Positions 10,001 through 25,881 of a stretch of DNA of 30,000 nt are shown here, one piece after another. The notes under the pieces are model-generated. The model was not told where the DNA came from. It worked only from the letters and a program-made list of their open reading frames with translations, and made no database searches. The stretch comes from Pigoraptor vietnamica. Lineage: Eukaryota > Opisthokonta > Filasterea. Location of the stretch: assembly GCA_943704525.1 (NCBI GenBank), contig CALSCQ010000889.1:1-30000 (forward strand), in the 5' to 3' direction. Each line of letters starts with the position of its first letter. Position 1 is the stretch's first letter. Both the position numbers and the translations under genes were made by a program.

Positions 10001-13000
10001 ACTTCGAGTTGTCCGCAAACACCGTCGCGGCGAGGGACGTGCTCGCCTCGCACGAGCACACGGCAAACGTGTCGGCGAGCGCGTTGTTCGCGAGGATCGC
10101 GGCAATGTTGGCCGGCGTGAGCGCGCTCGGGTTGAGGACGCACTGGCCGCGCAGGGCGCCGTTGTTCTTGTGCTGACACTGGAGAAGCGTTCCGACCGTG
10201 CCGGGGGACATGAGCCCAAAGTTGCGCGACACCGTGTGACCATAGCACGGGCACGGGCGGCACGGGATGCCGAGGTCGGGCCGCCCAAAGTAGCCGTCCT
10301 TGCAGCGGTCGCAACGGTGGCCCTCCGCATTGAGCTCCGGCGGGCACGTGCACTCGGCCGTCACCTTGTCGCACTTGGAGAAGTCGTTGGCCGTCCCAAA
10401 GCACGAGTCGCGGCACGGGCGGCAGGGCTGCTGGACGACGCTCGACGTGACGAGCGGGAGGGACGTTCCGTACGCCGTAAAGACGTTGCACGCGAGCACG
10501 TCGCTCTCGACCGTCTGCGAGCGGCGGAAGAAGCCGTCCTTGCAGACCTCGCACGTGTTGAGGTTCCCGTTGTCCGTGTTCTGCCCGCAGTTCGTGCACT
10601 TGCCGGAGTTCTCCTCGCACGTCGTCGAGTGCGTGTTGCACGAGCACGGGACGCAGTCCACCTTGCGCACCGTCTCCTTCCGGCTGGCGGGGCTGTTGAA
10701 GTCAAACGTGAAGATGTCCGCGCCGCCGAGGAGCGACGTCATGATCGCGCTGGCCTTGTTGCGGCGGCGCCCGGCGATGCACGTCTCGCAGCGGTTCTCG
10801 CCGCCGTTCGCCGTAAAGTCGCCGCAGTCCGAGCATGAGCCGGTGTACTTGTCGCACTTGGTCGTGTGCGTGTAGCAGTGCGTGAGACACGACTCGCACG
10901 TCTGCCCCTTCGTGAGCTTCGTGTTGGGATCACGCGACGCCCAGTACGAGTCCTTGCACTCGGCGCAGTCGCGCGTCGAGCCGGCAAAGCCCATCGTGTT
11001 CTTCTGGCAGCGGCAATACCCTCCGTTCGGGTCGCACGCGTCCTCGCCGCTCTGCGTCACGTCGCCGTTGCCCGTGCAGTCGCACTTGCCGCTGCAAGAG
11101 TCCGTGGCGGGCCAGGGGCCATCGCCCTCGCGGTACCACGTCGGCAGGCAGAGGCTGCAGTCAAAGCCCGCCGTGTTGTCCTCGCAATCGTGGCCGTTGT
11201 AGTTGCAGTCGCCCGTCGCCGGGTTGCACTCGTTGTCGACGCTCGCCTTGTGGCCGTTGCACTCGCACTTCTTGCAGGGCTCCTTCTTCGCGGCCATCTC
11301 GGGCGTGCGGTAGTAACCCCTCTTGCACACGTCGCAGTTGCGGCCCTCGACGTTGAACGTCTCGTCGCAGAAGCAGGCGCCGCCCCACGGGTTGCACTTG
11401 GCCTTCATGCCCACGCGGAAAAAGTACTCGTCCTCGCCGCCGACGTTGAACGTCACCTCCTTCGAGCCATAGTCGAGCTGGCAGTGGTTGCACGGCGAGC
11501 AGTCGCGCTCCTTGTCCTCCGTCGCGTCGTTGCCGTCGCGGTAAAAGCTCGGCAGGCACCGCTCGCACTGCGACCCAAACGTGTTGCCCGTGCAGTCCTG
11601 CTTGTCGCCGTTGCGGTCCTTCTCGCAGTCGCCGTCCACGACATAGCAAATGTCGCGGTCCTGGTTGTCGCTGTAGTCCTGCTTGTGCGTGTAGCAGTAG
11701 CACAGCGTACACTTCTCGCCGTCGAGAGCAGTGCCAGACGAGCTGTACGCGCCCTCCGCGCACGACGCGCAGTACGGGTCGTTGACGTCGACGTTGTGCG
11801 TCGCGTCGCACGTGCAGCCGCACCCCTCGCGCGTGCAAATGTCCTGGTCGCCGAGGCGCGTCACAGAGTGGCCGTTGCAGTTGCACGCAACGCAGGGCGC
11901 AGACAGGCACGCGCCGTCAAAATCGTCGAAGCAGAGCGGGCGGCAGTAGCCGAGCAGGCACGTCTCGCACGTGTTGCCCTGCGTGAACGTGTCCGGGTGG
12001 CAGTTGCAGACGCCAGTGTTCTGGTCGCACGTGGTGCCCGTCGAGTTCTTCCACTCGCCATAGCCGAGGCCGCGGCAGTCGCAGTCCTGGCACACCCACT
12101 GGCCGAGCTGCTCGCAGTTGCCGGCGGCGTCGTCCTCCGCGCTGCACACGACCGGGCCGAAAAACTTCTCAAACATGTTCGCCATCGTCGTCGAGGGGTC
12201 GCCGGCGACGTCGACAATCTCGCCACCGTACGTTGGGTACAGGTACTGGCCGTCCGCAATTTCCTGCGGCGTGATGAACGGCGTCGTGGGCGGCGCGTTG
12301 GGCGCAGCCGCAAAGTAAAAGCCCGTCTCGCACGTGTCACACTTGTTGCCCGCCGTGCGGTGCTGGCAGTTGTTGATGGCGTCGCGTCCAATCGCCTGCG
12401 CCTGGTACGGCTGCATCGACTCCTTCGTGAGCGCAAGGTGCGAGTACGTGAGGTCGTCGCTCTTGCGCGAGCACAGGCCGGTGGCGTAGTCGCACCACTC
12501 AGAGTGCGCGTTGCACGGGCAGAAGCCAATGACGGCAAAGCGGTTGATCGAAAAGCAGCGCAGGTTCTGCGGCACGTCGCTTGACTTCGTCGGGAAGTTC
12601 TCAAACACAAGGCGCAGGTAGCGGAAGCCGAGCATGCCGGGCCGAGGGGGGCTCAGGCTGGTCCGGACATAGCCAATAACGTCGTACGTCAGCAGCTGGT
12701 TGATGAGGCACCCGAGCTGGTTCGAGCGGGGAGAGCACCCGTTCGAGTTGCCGACCGGCAGCGCAGACGTCAGCTCAACGTACGGCTCGTCCTTCGTGAG
12801 GCGCGCGTACAGCTTCGTGAGGCGCGTGCCCGACGTCGGGTCGTCCCACGCAAGGTTAATCATCGTCGTCAGAATGACTTTCGACACGGAAAACTCGCCG
12901 CCGAGGTCCACCTCAAACCGGCGGTACGTCGGGTCGTTGCCGTAGCCGTTCGTGTTCGAGTCGATGCGGCAGTTGGCAAAGTTCTGGTCAGACTCGCGCG

Positions 13001-15170
13001 AAACGTCACCGTAGCGGAGCGCAGAGCACTTGGCCGCGGCAAACTGGATCGTCTTCGACTTGCCGCCGTTCACAATGAACCACGACGTCTGCGACGTGAT
13101 CTCAAACGTCACAGCGTCCGCCTTCGCGCCAAGGCCAAACGTAAACGTGGGCGTGTCCGTGGTGCCGCCGACCTTGACCGTCAGCCAGCGCTTCGTGGCA
13201 TCCGCCTCGTACGTCGACAGCGACTGCAGCATGATGCGCCGCTCCCAAGGCGTCGCGAGGGCCGTTTGGTTGTCGGCGGCCACCGCGCGCCAGCGGACGC
13301 CGGGCTCGAGCGTCGTCGTCGGGAACATGGCAAAGATGGCCTTGTCAGAGTTCGTCGCGAGGTAGCCCGTCTCCGACGTGAGGACAGTGCAGAACGACTC
13401 GGGCGTCACCGTCTTCGTCCCGGCGTCGTACGTCGAAGTGCCCGTCGAGAGGTCGCCGAGCTGGGTGCGCTTCGGCGTGAAAATGCTGTTGTCGGCGCCG
13501 TTCCACTGCAGAGCGGCCACGAGCTTGGGCGCGGGCACGGGCAGACCCGTGGCCCACTCGCGCGCGTACGCGTGCACCTCGTACTTGTCCTGGCCGACGA
13601 GCGACTGCGACGCGACGACCGTCAGGCGCACCGTGAAGCCAGTCGGCTTGTTCGGGTCCGTCGACGGGTACAACGTCTTGAGCGAGGCTTCCAGCGTGCT
13701 GCGAATGAGGTCGTTGCGCGCCGATGCCGGGTTGATGAAGCTCGAGCCGGCGAAGGGCGAGAAGACCATGACGATGTGGTCGCAGATAAACTCGTAGTAC
13801 TGGTTGCCGATGTCAAACGAGATGGCCTGGTTCGTGTCCTCCACCACGGAGTTCGCGCGGAGGTCAAACTTGGGGGCCGTCTGCGCCTTGTTCTTCATCG
13901 TGTCGTAGTTGGGCGACGTAAAGTAGTAGCGCTTGCCGGGCGTCGTCCCCGCGAGGCCGAGCGTGGAGAACACGTAGCGCGAGTAGGCGGGGTAGTCGAA
14001 CGTCTTGTGCCAGTAGACGTCGATGCGCTTGTTCGTCTCAAACGTGTTGGCAGGCTCGACAGAGTCGTCCGCAAGCACGCCGACGTACACGCGCATCCGG
14101 GAAAGCACGACGCGCGTCTCCAGAGAGCGGGCCTGGTACCCGCCGGCGCGGTCGATGCGCACCGAGAAAAAGTACTTCTGCCAGTTCGAGTGCGCGCGCT
14201 CAATCGTCATGAGGCACTTGCCGTCCGCGCGGCGCTCGAGCGTAATGACGGGCGCAATGCCCTGCGTCAGCGGGTGGCTCGTGAGGTCGATGGCCTTGTC
14301 GTCGCCCTCGTAGCGCACAAACCACGTGACAACGTCATCCGACTTGATGCCGTCGGGGACGAGCGTGGGCTCAACCGTAAACGTAAACGAGTCGCCCTCA
14401 ATCGGGGGAAACGCGGGCGGAACGAGCTCAATAGGCACGACGCACTTGCTCGCGTCGCCGTCAAACGTGTACGGGGCGACGCAGCCGTTCGACTCGCACA
14501 CGCCGGAGCGCTTGCAGTTCGAGCAGACATTGGGGGGCTGGTCGCACGCCCACCGGTTCACTTCGAGCTGGAACGTCCGCTGCATGTCGCCCTCGTCGCG
14601 GCGCCGGTTCTGGGGGGGCTTGCCGGGGCTCACCATCAAAAAGTAGCTCGTGCCGCGCTGCGCACGGAAGAGCACGCGCGTCTCCGTCTTGCCTTCGCCG
14701 CAGTCGTACGGGGTCGTGTCCGGCAGAAAGCCCTCGACGATCGACAGGTCGTCGCATTGGAGCGTCGCGCAGTCCTCGCCGCGAAAGAGCGTGACGTACG
14801 TGGGGGGGATGTCGGCATCGCCCGTCTTCACGTTCTGGCACGTGCTCACTTCGTACATCAGGTCGTTGTCAGGCCGAAGGCGGTACCAGACATCGCCGAG
14901 GGCCGGCTCCTCGTCCACCTCCTTTTGCGAGAGAGGGCACGTGAACGTGGAGCCATACACATCGCGATACACGGCCGAATCGGAACCGTCCGAGTCGTAG
15001 TCGTACACGCCCGCAACAATGGAGCCAAGCAGCGTGTTATGCCCGCGCGATTCCGCCGTCAGGAACGTCGCGAGTTGGCAGTTTGTGTTGACGGGATCAA
15101 TGTCAGTCGCGAGCACAGAGCCGCATCCCGCCGCCAAAAGCAAAGCGGCGAGCGCGATTAGGCCGCGCAT
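7023..15170 (-). CDS. laminin-alpha-like secreted giant protein (2715 aa, single exon)
   Basis: One open frame without introns. Start chosen at 15170 because a clear signal peptide follows (MRGLIALAALLLAAGCGSVLA); in-frame ATGs at 15311 and 15374 would bury it. Domains: ~25-210 Cys-containing beta-sandwich with DVWYRL (93-98) and a later RAQRGTSYFLMV, like bacterial PPC-type surface domains; ~211-245 short Cys-rich EGF-like segment; ~246-700 beta-rich, unrecognised; ~714-883 laminin-N-terminal/discoidin-like; 884-~1890 about 13 laminin-type EGF modules (CxCNGHS, GYYG-type endings); CTPCDSC (1895-1901) leading into a ~280-residue coiled coil; three EGF modules (~2181-2295, second and third GG-type CxNGGxC); two LG-like beta-sandwiches (~2296-2490, ~2516-2715), the second with GRGDVS (RGD 2562-2564). 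No transmembrane segment or GPI signal is visible, so it is probably an extracellular matrix or coat protein. This is the order of a laminin alpha chain, but with EGFs between coil and LG and only two LGs. LN and LG assignments are by pattern and need profile searches. Confidence 0.85.
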   Translation of the reverse strand: MRGLIALAALLLAAGCGSVLATDIDPVNTNCQLATFLTAESRGHNTLLGSIVAGVYDYDSDGSDSAVYRDVYGSTFTCPLSQKEVDEEPALGDVWYRLRPDNDLMYEVSTCQNVKTGDADIPPTYVTLFRGEDCATLQCDDLSIVEGFLPDTTPYDCGEGKTETRVLFRAQRGTSYFLMVSPGKPPQNRRRDEGDMQRTFQLEVNRWACDQPPNVCSNCKRSGVCESNGCVAPYTFDGDASKCVVPIELVPPAFPPIEGDSFTFTVEPTLVPDGIKSDDVVTWFVRYEGDDKAIDLTSHPLTQGIAPVITLERRADGKCLMTIERAHSNWQKYFFSVRIDRAGGYQARSLETRVVLSRMRVYVGVLADDSVEPANTFETNKRIDVYWHKTFDYPAYSRYVFSTLGLAGTTPGKRYYFTSPNYDTMKNKAQTAPKFDLRANSVVEDTNQAISFDIGNQYYEFICDHIVMVFSPFAGSSFINPASARNDLIRSTLEASLKTLYPSTDPNKPTGFTVRLTVVASQSLVGQDKYEVHAYAREWATGLPVPAPKLVAALQWNGADNSIFTPKRTQLGDLSTGTSTYDAGTKTVTPESFCTVLTSETGYLATNSDKAIFAMFPTTTLEPGVRWRAVAADNQTALATPWERRIMLQSLSTYEADATKRWLTVKVGGTTDTPTFTFGLGAKADAVTFEITSQTSWFIVNGGKSKTIQFAAAKCSALRYGDVSRESDQNFANCRIDSNTNGYGNDPTYRRFEVDLGGEFSVSKVILTTMINLAWDDPTSGTRLTKLYARLTKDEPYVELTSALPVGNSNGCSPRSNQLGCLINQLLTYDVIGYVRTSLSPPRPGMLGFRYLRLVFENFPTKSSDVPQNLRCFSINRFAVIGFCPCNAHSEWCDYATGLCSRKSDDLTYSHLALTKESMQPYQAQAIGRDAINNCQHRTAGNKCDTCETGFYFAAAPNAPPTTPFITPQEIADGQYLYPTYGGEIVDVAGDPSTTMANMFEKFFGPVVCSAEDDAAGNCEQLGQWVCQDCDCRGLGYGEWKNSTGTTCDQNTGVCNCHPDTFTQGNTCETCLLGYCRPLCFDDFDGACLSAPCVACNCNGHSVTRLGDQDICTREGCGCTCDATHNVDVNDPYCASCAEGAYSSSGTALDGEKCTLCYCYTHKQDYSDNQDRDICYVVDGDCEKDRNGDKQDCTGNTFGSQCERCLPSFYRDGNDATEDKERDCSPCNHCQLDYGSKEVTFNVGGEDEYFFRVGMKAKCNPWGGACFCDETFNVEGRNCDVCKRGYYRTPEMAAKKEPCKKCECNGHKASVDNECNPATGDCNYNGHDCEDNTAGFDCSLCLPTWYREGDGPWPATDSCSGKCDCTGNGDVTQSGEDACDPNGGYCRCQKNTMGFAGSTRDCAECKDSYWASRDPNTKLTKGQTCESCLTHCYTHTTKCDKYTGSCSDCGDFTANGGENRCETCIAGRRRNKASAIMTSLLGGADIFTFDFNSPASRKETVRKVDCVPCSCNTHSTTCEENSGKCTNCGQNTDNGNLNTCEVCKDGFFRRSQTVESDVLACNVFTAYGTSLPLVTSSVVQQPCRPCRDSCFGTANDFSKCDKVTAECTCPPELNAEGHRCDRCKDGYFGRPDLGIPCRPCPCYGHTVSRNFGLMSPGTVGTLLQCQHKNNGALRGQCVLNPSALTPANIAAILANNALADTFAVCSCEASTSLAATVFADNSKYQGAQCTTCNPARYYGQPTTCIAGACTQYDTCKDCLCNENINLGANVQNCLAGLTQVCSNCLGNTANGPDNSCDVCATGYYGDARKRDGVTYANKCFKCDCNGQSTVRLKSGGSDIPFKEGDTCSPTVTDNTVAGQYTCTCKTGYVGPYCRECALTYKRSEIVNNGDTYVICTPCDSCTQDIYNLVIIPMLKRLALAESALMDDTAAITTYVGMDGSVLAAGLQVIQDAIDEATDVASQAADGVTAASNKLKTTENDLSGSYETLAGDIDSYFQSFGDRISDLNDQIGADRDRLGNLRNSVDDAGDDALPYIDDKITQANARVGDFNDEVSANGDMLTKALADLEDIRKGDSNLNLALTQLTDAVANIEGRLAMLNGDIADLSLDVGKARTQILDIDKNVLPALAASADAVSGQNDDLQDTLDGIGDAVADVLTTRLTTIQARMQGISDRIAALESVTPCGSNPCGKKLCRNVDRDHYECYCPVDKIELEDRCYTPVDLCATVGNPCSNGGTCLSSDTERACVCPPNFVGRHCEINIDPCVTAPCQNGGVCNTAGRTYECACTDGYTGTNCELQRALVIPRGQWVAYPKMKALTDFSLDVTFATTDTDGPLFVTYYDTEVKFTNPNVVPVAGDYASLLVGADGRLQFSGSPGLTYKVPGKTGQYTGNTVLGATDGPVVNDGRRYRAKLHIVANIVDYDVYEEGNAEPIYSRHGVDIKSGSSTIDSTGLMYFGMLVSKNPIVPDFLAGKKLAVNVYSATINSVNVNLRAPKAASVPAPAYDSPTPEGPIALEGEDGGLFNHETDTAVVGLPAMNLGNNFVLTASLSVTGTDLTGILFSGRGDVSRFVVDVVNKRTFRARWLTHFSTADDKGGLVRVDADYAHGDDVVVRLTGTPAEQDANAPLLAPGLKLTLAVKVGDKWVSAAGTSDGPFQSLEFGALVFGGVDFGVSGFVADDVPQPNSGPWFTVKSAEVSGVALRIAETPLNSVVLIHEH

Positions 15171-15530
15171 TTTTCGACGCAATCGTGCGCGCACGGCCGC
15201 GTCAGTCGTCGGTGACTCCCAAATCTGCCGACGGAAGAAAGGATGCAAACTGATCGAAGTTGGAGGGAGAAGCGGCACGCGTGCTTTTGCAGCGAGAGTG
15301 TGGGAGGCCATTCCCACACGGCAATATTGAGCGGAGAGGAAAAAGGCCGGTCCGCCCGCCACCACCCAGACCATATTTGGTCAATCGCCTTCCTAATATG
15401 GGCCATTACCCTCGTGGGCCACGTGGGTGATCCGGAATAATTCGGAATCCGATTCCCTTGGGATCGCACGTGACCAACCGCCTGCCATTTTGGGGCGATA
15501 CACTGATTGGGAACACGTGCCGTCAGTAAG
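15171..15530 (-). promoter_or_regulatory. putative promoter of the laminin-like gene
   Basis: The region upstream of the chosen start codon contains two perfect CC(A/T)6GG boxes: CCATATTTGG at 15371-15380 and CCTAATATGG at 15392-15401. It also has three CACGTG boxes at 15420-15425, 15467-15472 and 15514-15519. The CArG boxes are 21 bp apart start to start (two helical turns) and the E-boxes are exactly 47 bp apart. MADS-box (SRF-type) and bHLH factors bind such sites in other eukaryotes; use here is inference. The transcription start is not visible. Confidence 0.5.
15371..15401. promoter_or_regulatory. pair of CArG boxes (SRF/MADS-type sites)
   Basis: CCATATTTGG and CCTAATATGG both match CC(A/T)6GG at every position and are separated by 11 bases. 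The consensus is expected about once per 30 kb or less at this base composition, so two within 31 bases is unlikely by chance. Confidence 0.6.
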
Positions 15531-16126
15531 ACACACTGGCGAGTTTCTGCGAGTTTCTTCTTCATTACAGCCAGGTTTGGTTGTGGTGGGCTTCGAGAGA
15601 GCAGTCGACTGGGGAGTCAGAGGCACTCATACTGCCGGCTGACGGTCGTCGTTTGTCAGTTCTGCTCCGGCAATTCCTCTGCGTCAATATAACAGTAGCC
15701 TGAGCTCACTGTGAGCGCGGCGTCAGGCCGGTATGCCTGCAACTGAAGGGGAGTCAGTACTCAGGGCACATCCGTGATGCACGCTGTCCACTGACAGAGT
15801 TTTTCACGCCGGGCCGGGTATGGACTGGACCAGCATCCGTCAGTATACGGCTGCCCGGCCTCAGGGTCGGTTTTCGGCTCCGAAACTGTGACCGGTACGC
15901 CATTGATCCAGCATCGACTTAGAAAGCAGCATTGCCGCCGACTGACACGTCCGCTCGGTGAACGTGCGTTTGCTTCCAGTGAGGTACTGCTTTTCTGTGT
16001 ACATGTCTCGATCAGACCGGCGGGCCGGTCGTTGTGCGAGTGGCATTAGGCGAGCGGCGGTGGGAAAAAAACTGGCTGATGCCGTGTACAATCGGTCAGT
16101 GTAGAGTGCCGCGCCTTTTCACTGAC
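15500..16126. promoter_or_regulatory. cluster of GTCAGT/ACTGAC motifs
   Basis: The hexamer GTCAGT, on either strand, occurs eight times: 15522, 15655, 15753, 15839 and 16095 as GTCAGT; 15790, 15941 and 16121 as ACTGAC. The core tetramer CAGT/ACTG occurs about 21 times in ~630 bases, against about 5 expected. The segment is non-coding in all frames I can defend. It could be a regulatory array for one or both flanking divergent genes, or a decayed repeat. Confidence 0.45.
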
Positions 16127-16199
16127 CTACCGTCGGCTCAGGGCCGCCCGGCCGCTCATCAAATGAAGTTACATTGACGTGCCCGGCAATTGAGTATGC

Positions 16200-16660
16200 A
16201 AAGTAGCGCATTCATTTCACACTCACGGAAACAGGTGCTCATGAGCCTTCACCCACACCTTCGCACGCCAACTCACCCTCGTCCACTCCCGCACTCCGAA
16301 TCCACGCAACGACCCTCGCCTCGCCGGCCACGTGACACTCCGTCGCCAAAGAAGAGACGAAAGCCGACGGAACCAAGACATTGCCCATCGCAGCCGCCCT
16401 CTCCCCCTGCACAATACGCGCCGATACGTCACGCCACGTGCCGCTGCCATCCTGCATGCACAAACCGAGGTGTGTAATCCCCGCCGCACACCCGCCGTTC
16501 GCAGAAGACTCAAAGTGCAAGTACGCATGCCATGACAGTCTATAGAGGCAAACACCCATATCAACAGACGCACGGGGTCACGCTCATCGCCAGCGCAAAG
16601 AAAGAGAGGACGCACGCGCCCTCGCAGACGCTTCGTGCCGATCCACCGCCTCTACATCGC
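16200..16660. other. intergenic stretch, no gene seen
   Basis: Both strands are partly open here (for example a 130-codon minus frame at 16615-16223), but composition is Arg/Ser/Pro-rich, frames overlap each other and no domain is recognisable. I see no supported gene. Confidence 0.4.
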
Positions 16661-16666
16661 GCGGCG

Positions 16667-16812
16667 CCCCAACAATTCCAATGGAGCATAAATAGGGACA
16701 AGTGGGAAGCAAAATGCTGCGGCCAATTCTGATAATCCTACAATAATTAATCCGAGCTCCGCCCAACAATTCCAATGGACGGCGTACAGAAAATAGGGAC
16801 GAGTGGGAACGC
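16667..16812 (+). repeat. diverged direct repeat, two copies ~45-50 bp
   Basis: Both copies start CCCAACAATTCCAATGGA and end AAATAGGGAC(A/G)AGTGGGAA. Copy 1 lies at about 16667-16709 and copy 2 at about 16763-16809. The middle differs (GCAT against CGGCGTACAGA). A weaker third relative (AAATTCAATGGGGAAAAGTGGAACGCC) lies near 16878-16904. The function is unknown. They are close enough to be a local duplication in the region upstream of SMC3. Confidence 0.6.
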
Positions 16813-16907
16813 GCCCTCTCCAGTTCGGTCGCACTTTCGTCCGCGAGAACATCTTTGAAAAAGCGTTCGTGTGCGCTTAAATTCAATGGGGAAAAGTGGA
16901 ACGCCCT

Positions 16908-17157
16908 CAGGCACTCTCGAAGACGTGCAGCACGAGGTTCGCTGTGGGAATGTGAGCATTCACCTCCCTGCGAAACGCGGCGTCCTCGAGGTACTTGCGC
17001 GTGCACGGGGACGACAGGCGTACATGCGCTCGTGGCGAAGGAGGCGAAAATAAGGCCAGCGCCATTCTCATTCGCAAGCACGTGGACGACAATCAACTCT
17101 GGCGGGAGCTTGTCGAGGTTGGGGCGGAGCGATCGAAGGCACAGGTCACTCCGCGCG
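16908..17157 (-). other. coding-like minus-strand fragment, unidentified
   Basis: Two neighbouring minus-strand frames look protein-like. One reads LDKLPPELIVVHVLANENG then GLIFASFATSACTPVVPVHA from about 17117 to 16996. The other reads RKYLEDAAFRREVNAHIP then TANLVLHVFESA and a stop, from about 17003 to 16908, with almost all codons ending in G or C. They could be one gene joined by a short intron (donor GTGCTT at VVH, acceptor CGCAAG before TACCTC), a frameshifted gene remnant, or chance. No start codon or upstream exon could be placed and I recognise no family. Confidence 0.2.
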
Positions 17158-17285
17158 AACTAAAGCACCGTCGCACATGTTTGGGGACGCACGAATAAAT
17201 GGCCATTCTGCAGAATGCAAATGGGAGGCGTTAGGAAACTGAGGGAAGTCACACACGCGTACACACACACGTTCCCAAGTGCTCA

Positions 17286-17396
17286 GATCACGTGAGCGTC
17301 TTCGGGCAGCCAATCATTATCATAACCGAAATCTCGCAAACGAAAAGCGCGCGAAAACGAGGTGAGCGCGCGGGATTGGGAAGACGTAACGTATCG

Positions 17397-17482
<86 letters not shown>

Positions 17483-17716
17483 GCACTCTCTCACGCACGC
17501 ACACACAGAGTTTACTTCAGCTTAACTACGGGCCTTTCAGGCGTTGTCCGTTATTTCTAATACGCTGTTGTCATTTCGTGCGCTTCCGTGTGTGCGTGTG
17601 TGCTTGTTGATTAACGGTGTCTCCTTACGGTCGCACGGCGCACTTGCGCCTCAGCGTGTGAGTGTCAAAAGTTACAGTGTGTTGGACGGTGCAATCGCCG
17701 TCCGAGAACCAGCGTG
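17286..17716 (+). promoter_or_regulatory. SMC3 upstream region with E-box and CA repeat
   Basis: GATCACGTGA (17286-17295) contains the palindromic E-box TCACGTGA and matches the inverted 10-mer in the NASP/MFAP1 promoter region. A CCAATC sequence follows near 17311. A (CA)n tract occupies 17398-17478. The SMC3 start codon is at 17717. The transcription start is not visible and promoter activity is inferred from position. Confidence 0.4.
17398..17478. repeat. (CA)n microsatellite, one CG interruption
   Basis: About 40 CA units broken once by CG near 17432, in the SMC3 upstream region or 5' UTR. Confidence 0.95.

Positions 17717-25881
<8,165 letters not shown>

Noticed and set aside
7026-15161. 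Very long plus-strand open frames opposite the laminin-like gene (up to 810 codons)
   Set aside because: They lie exactly codon-on-codon antisense. With G/C-ending sense codons, antisense stops are rare. The products are Arg/Ala/Val-rich and lack domains.
15171-15374. N-terminal extension of the laminin-like protein to the ATG at 15374 or 15311
   Set aside because: A strong signal peptide begins at 15170. The 15374 ATG lies inside a CArG box, and the extension has no conserved features.
16223-16615. 130-codon minus-strand frame in the SMC3 upstream region
   Set aside because: Arg/Trp/Cys-rich with no domain, overlapped by other open frames of similar quality, so not supported.
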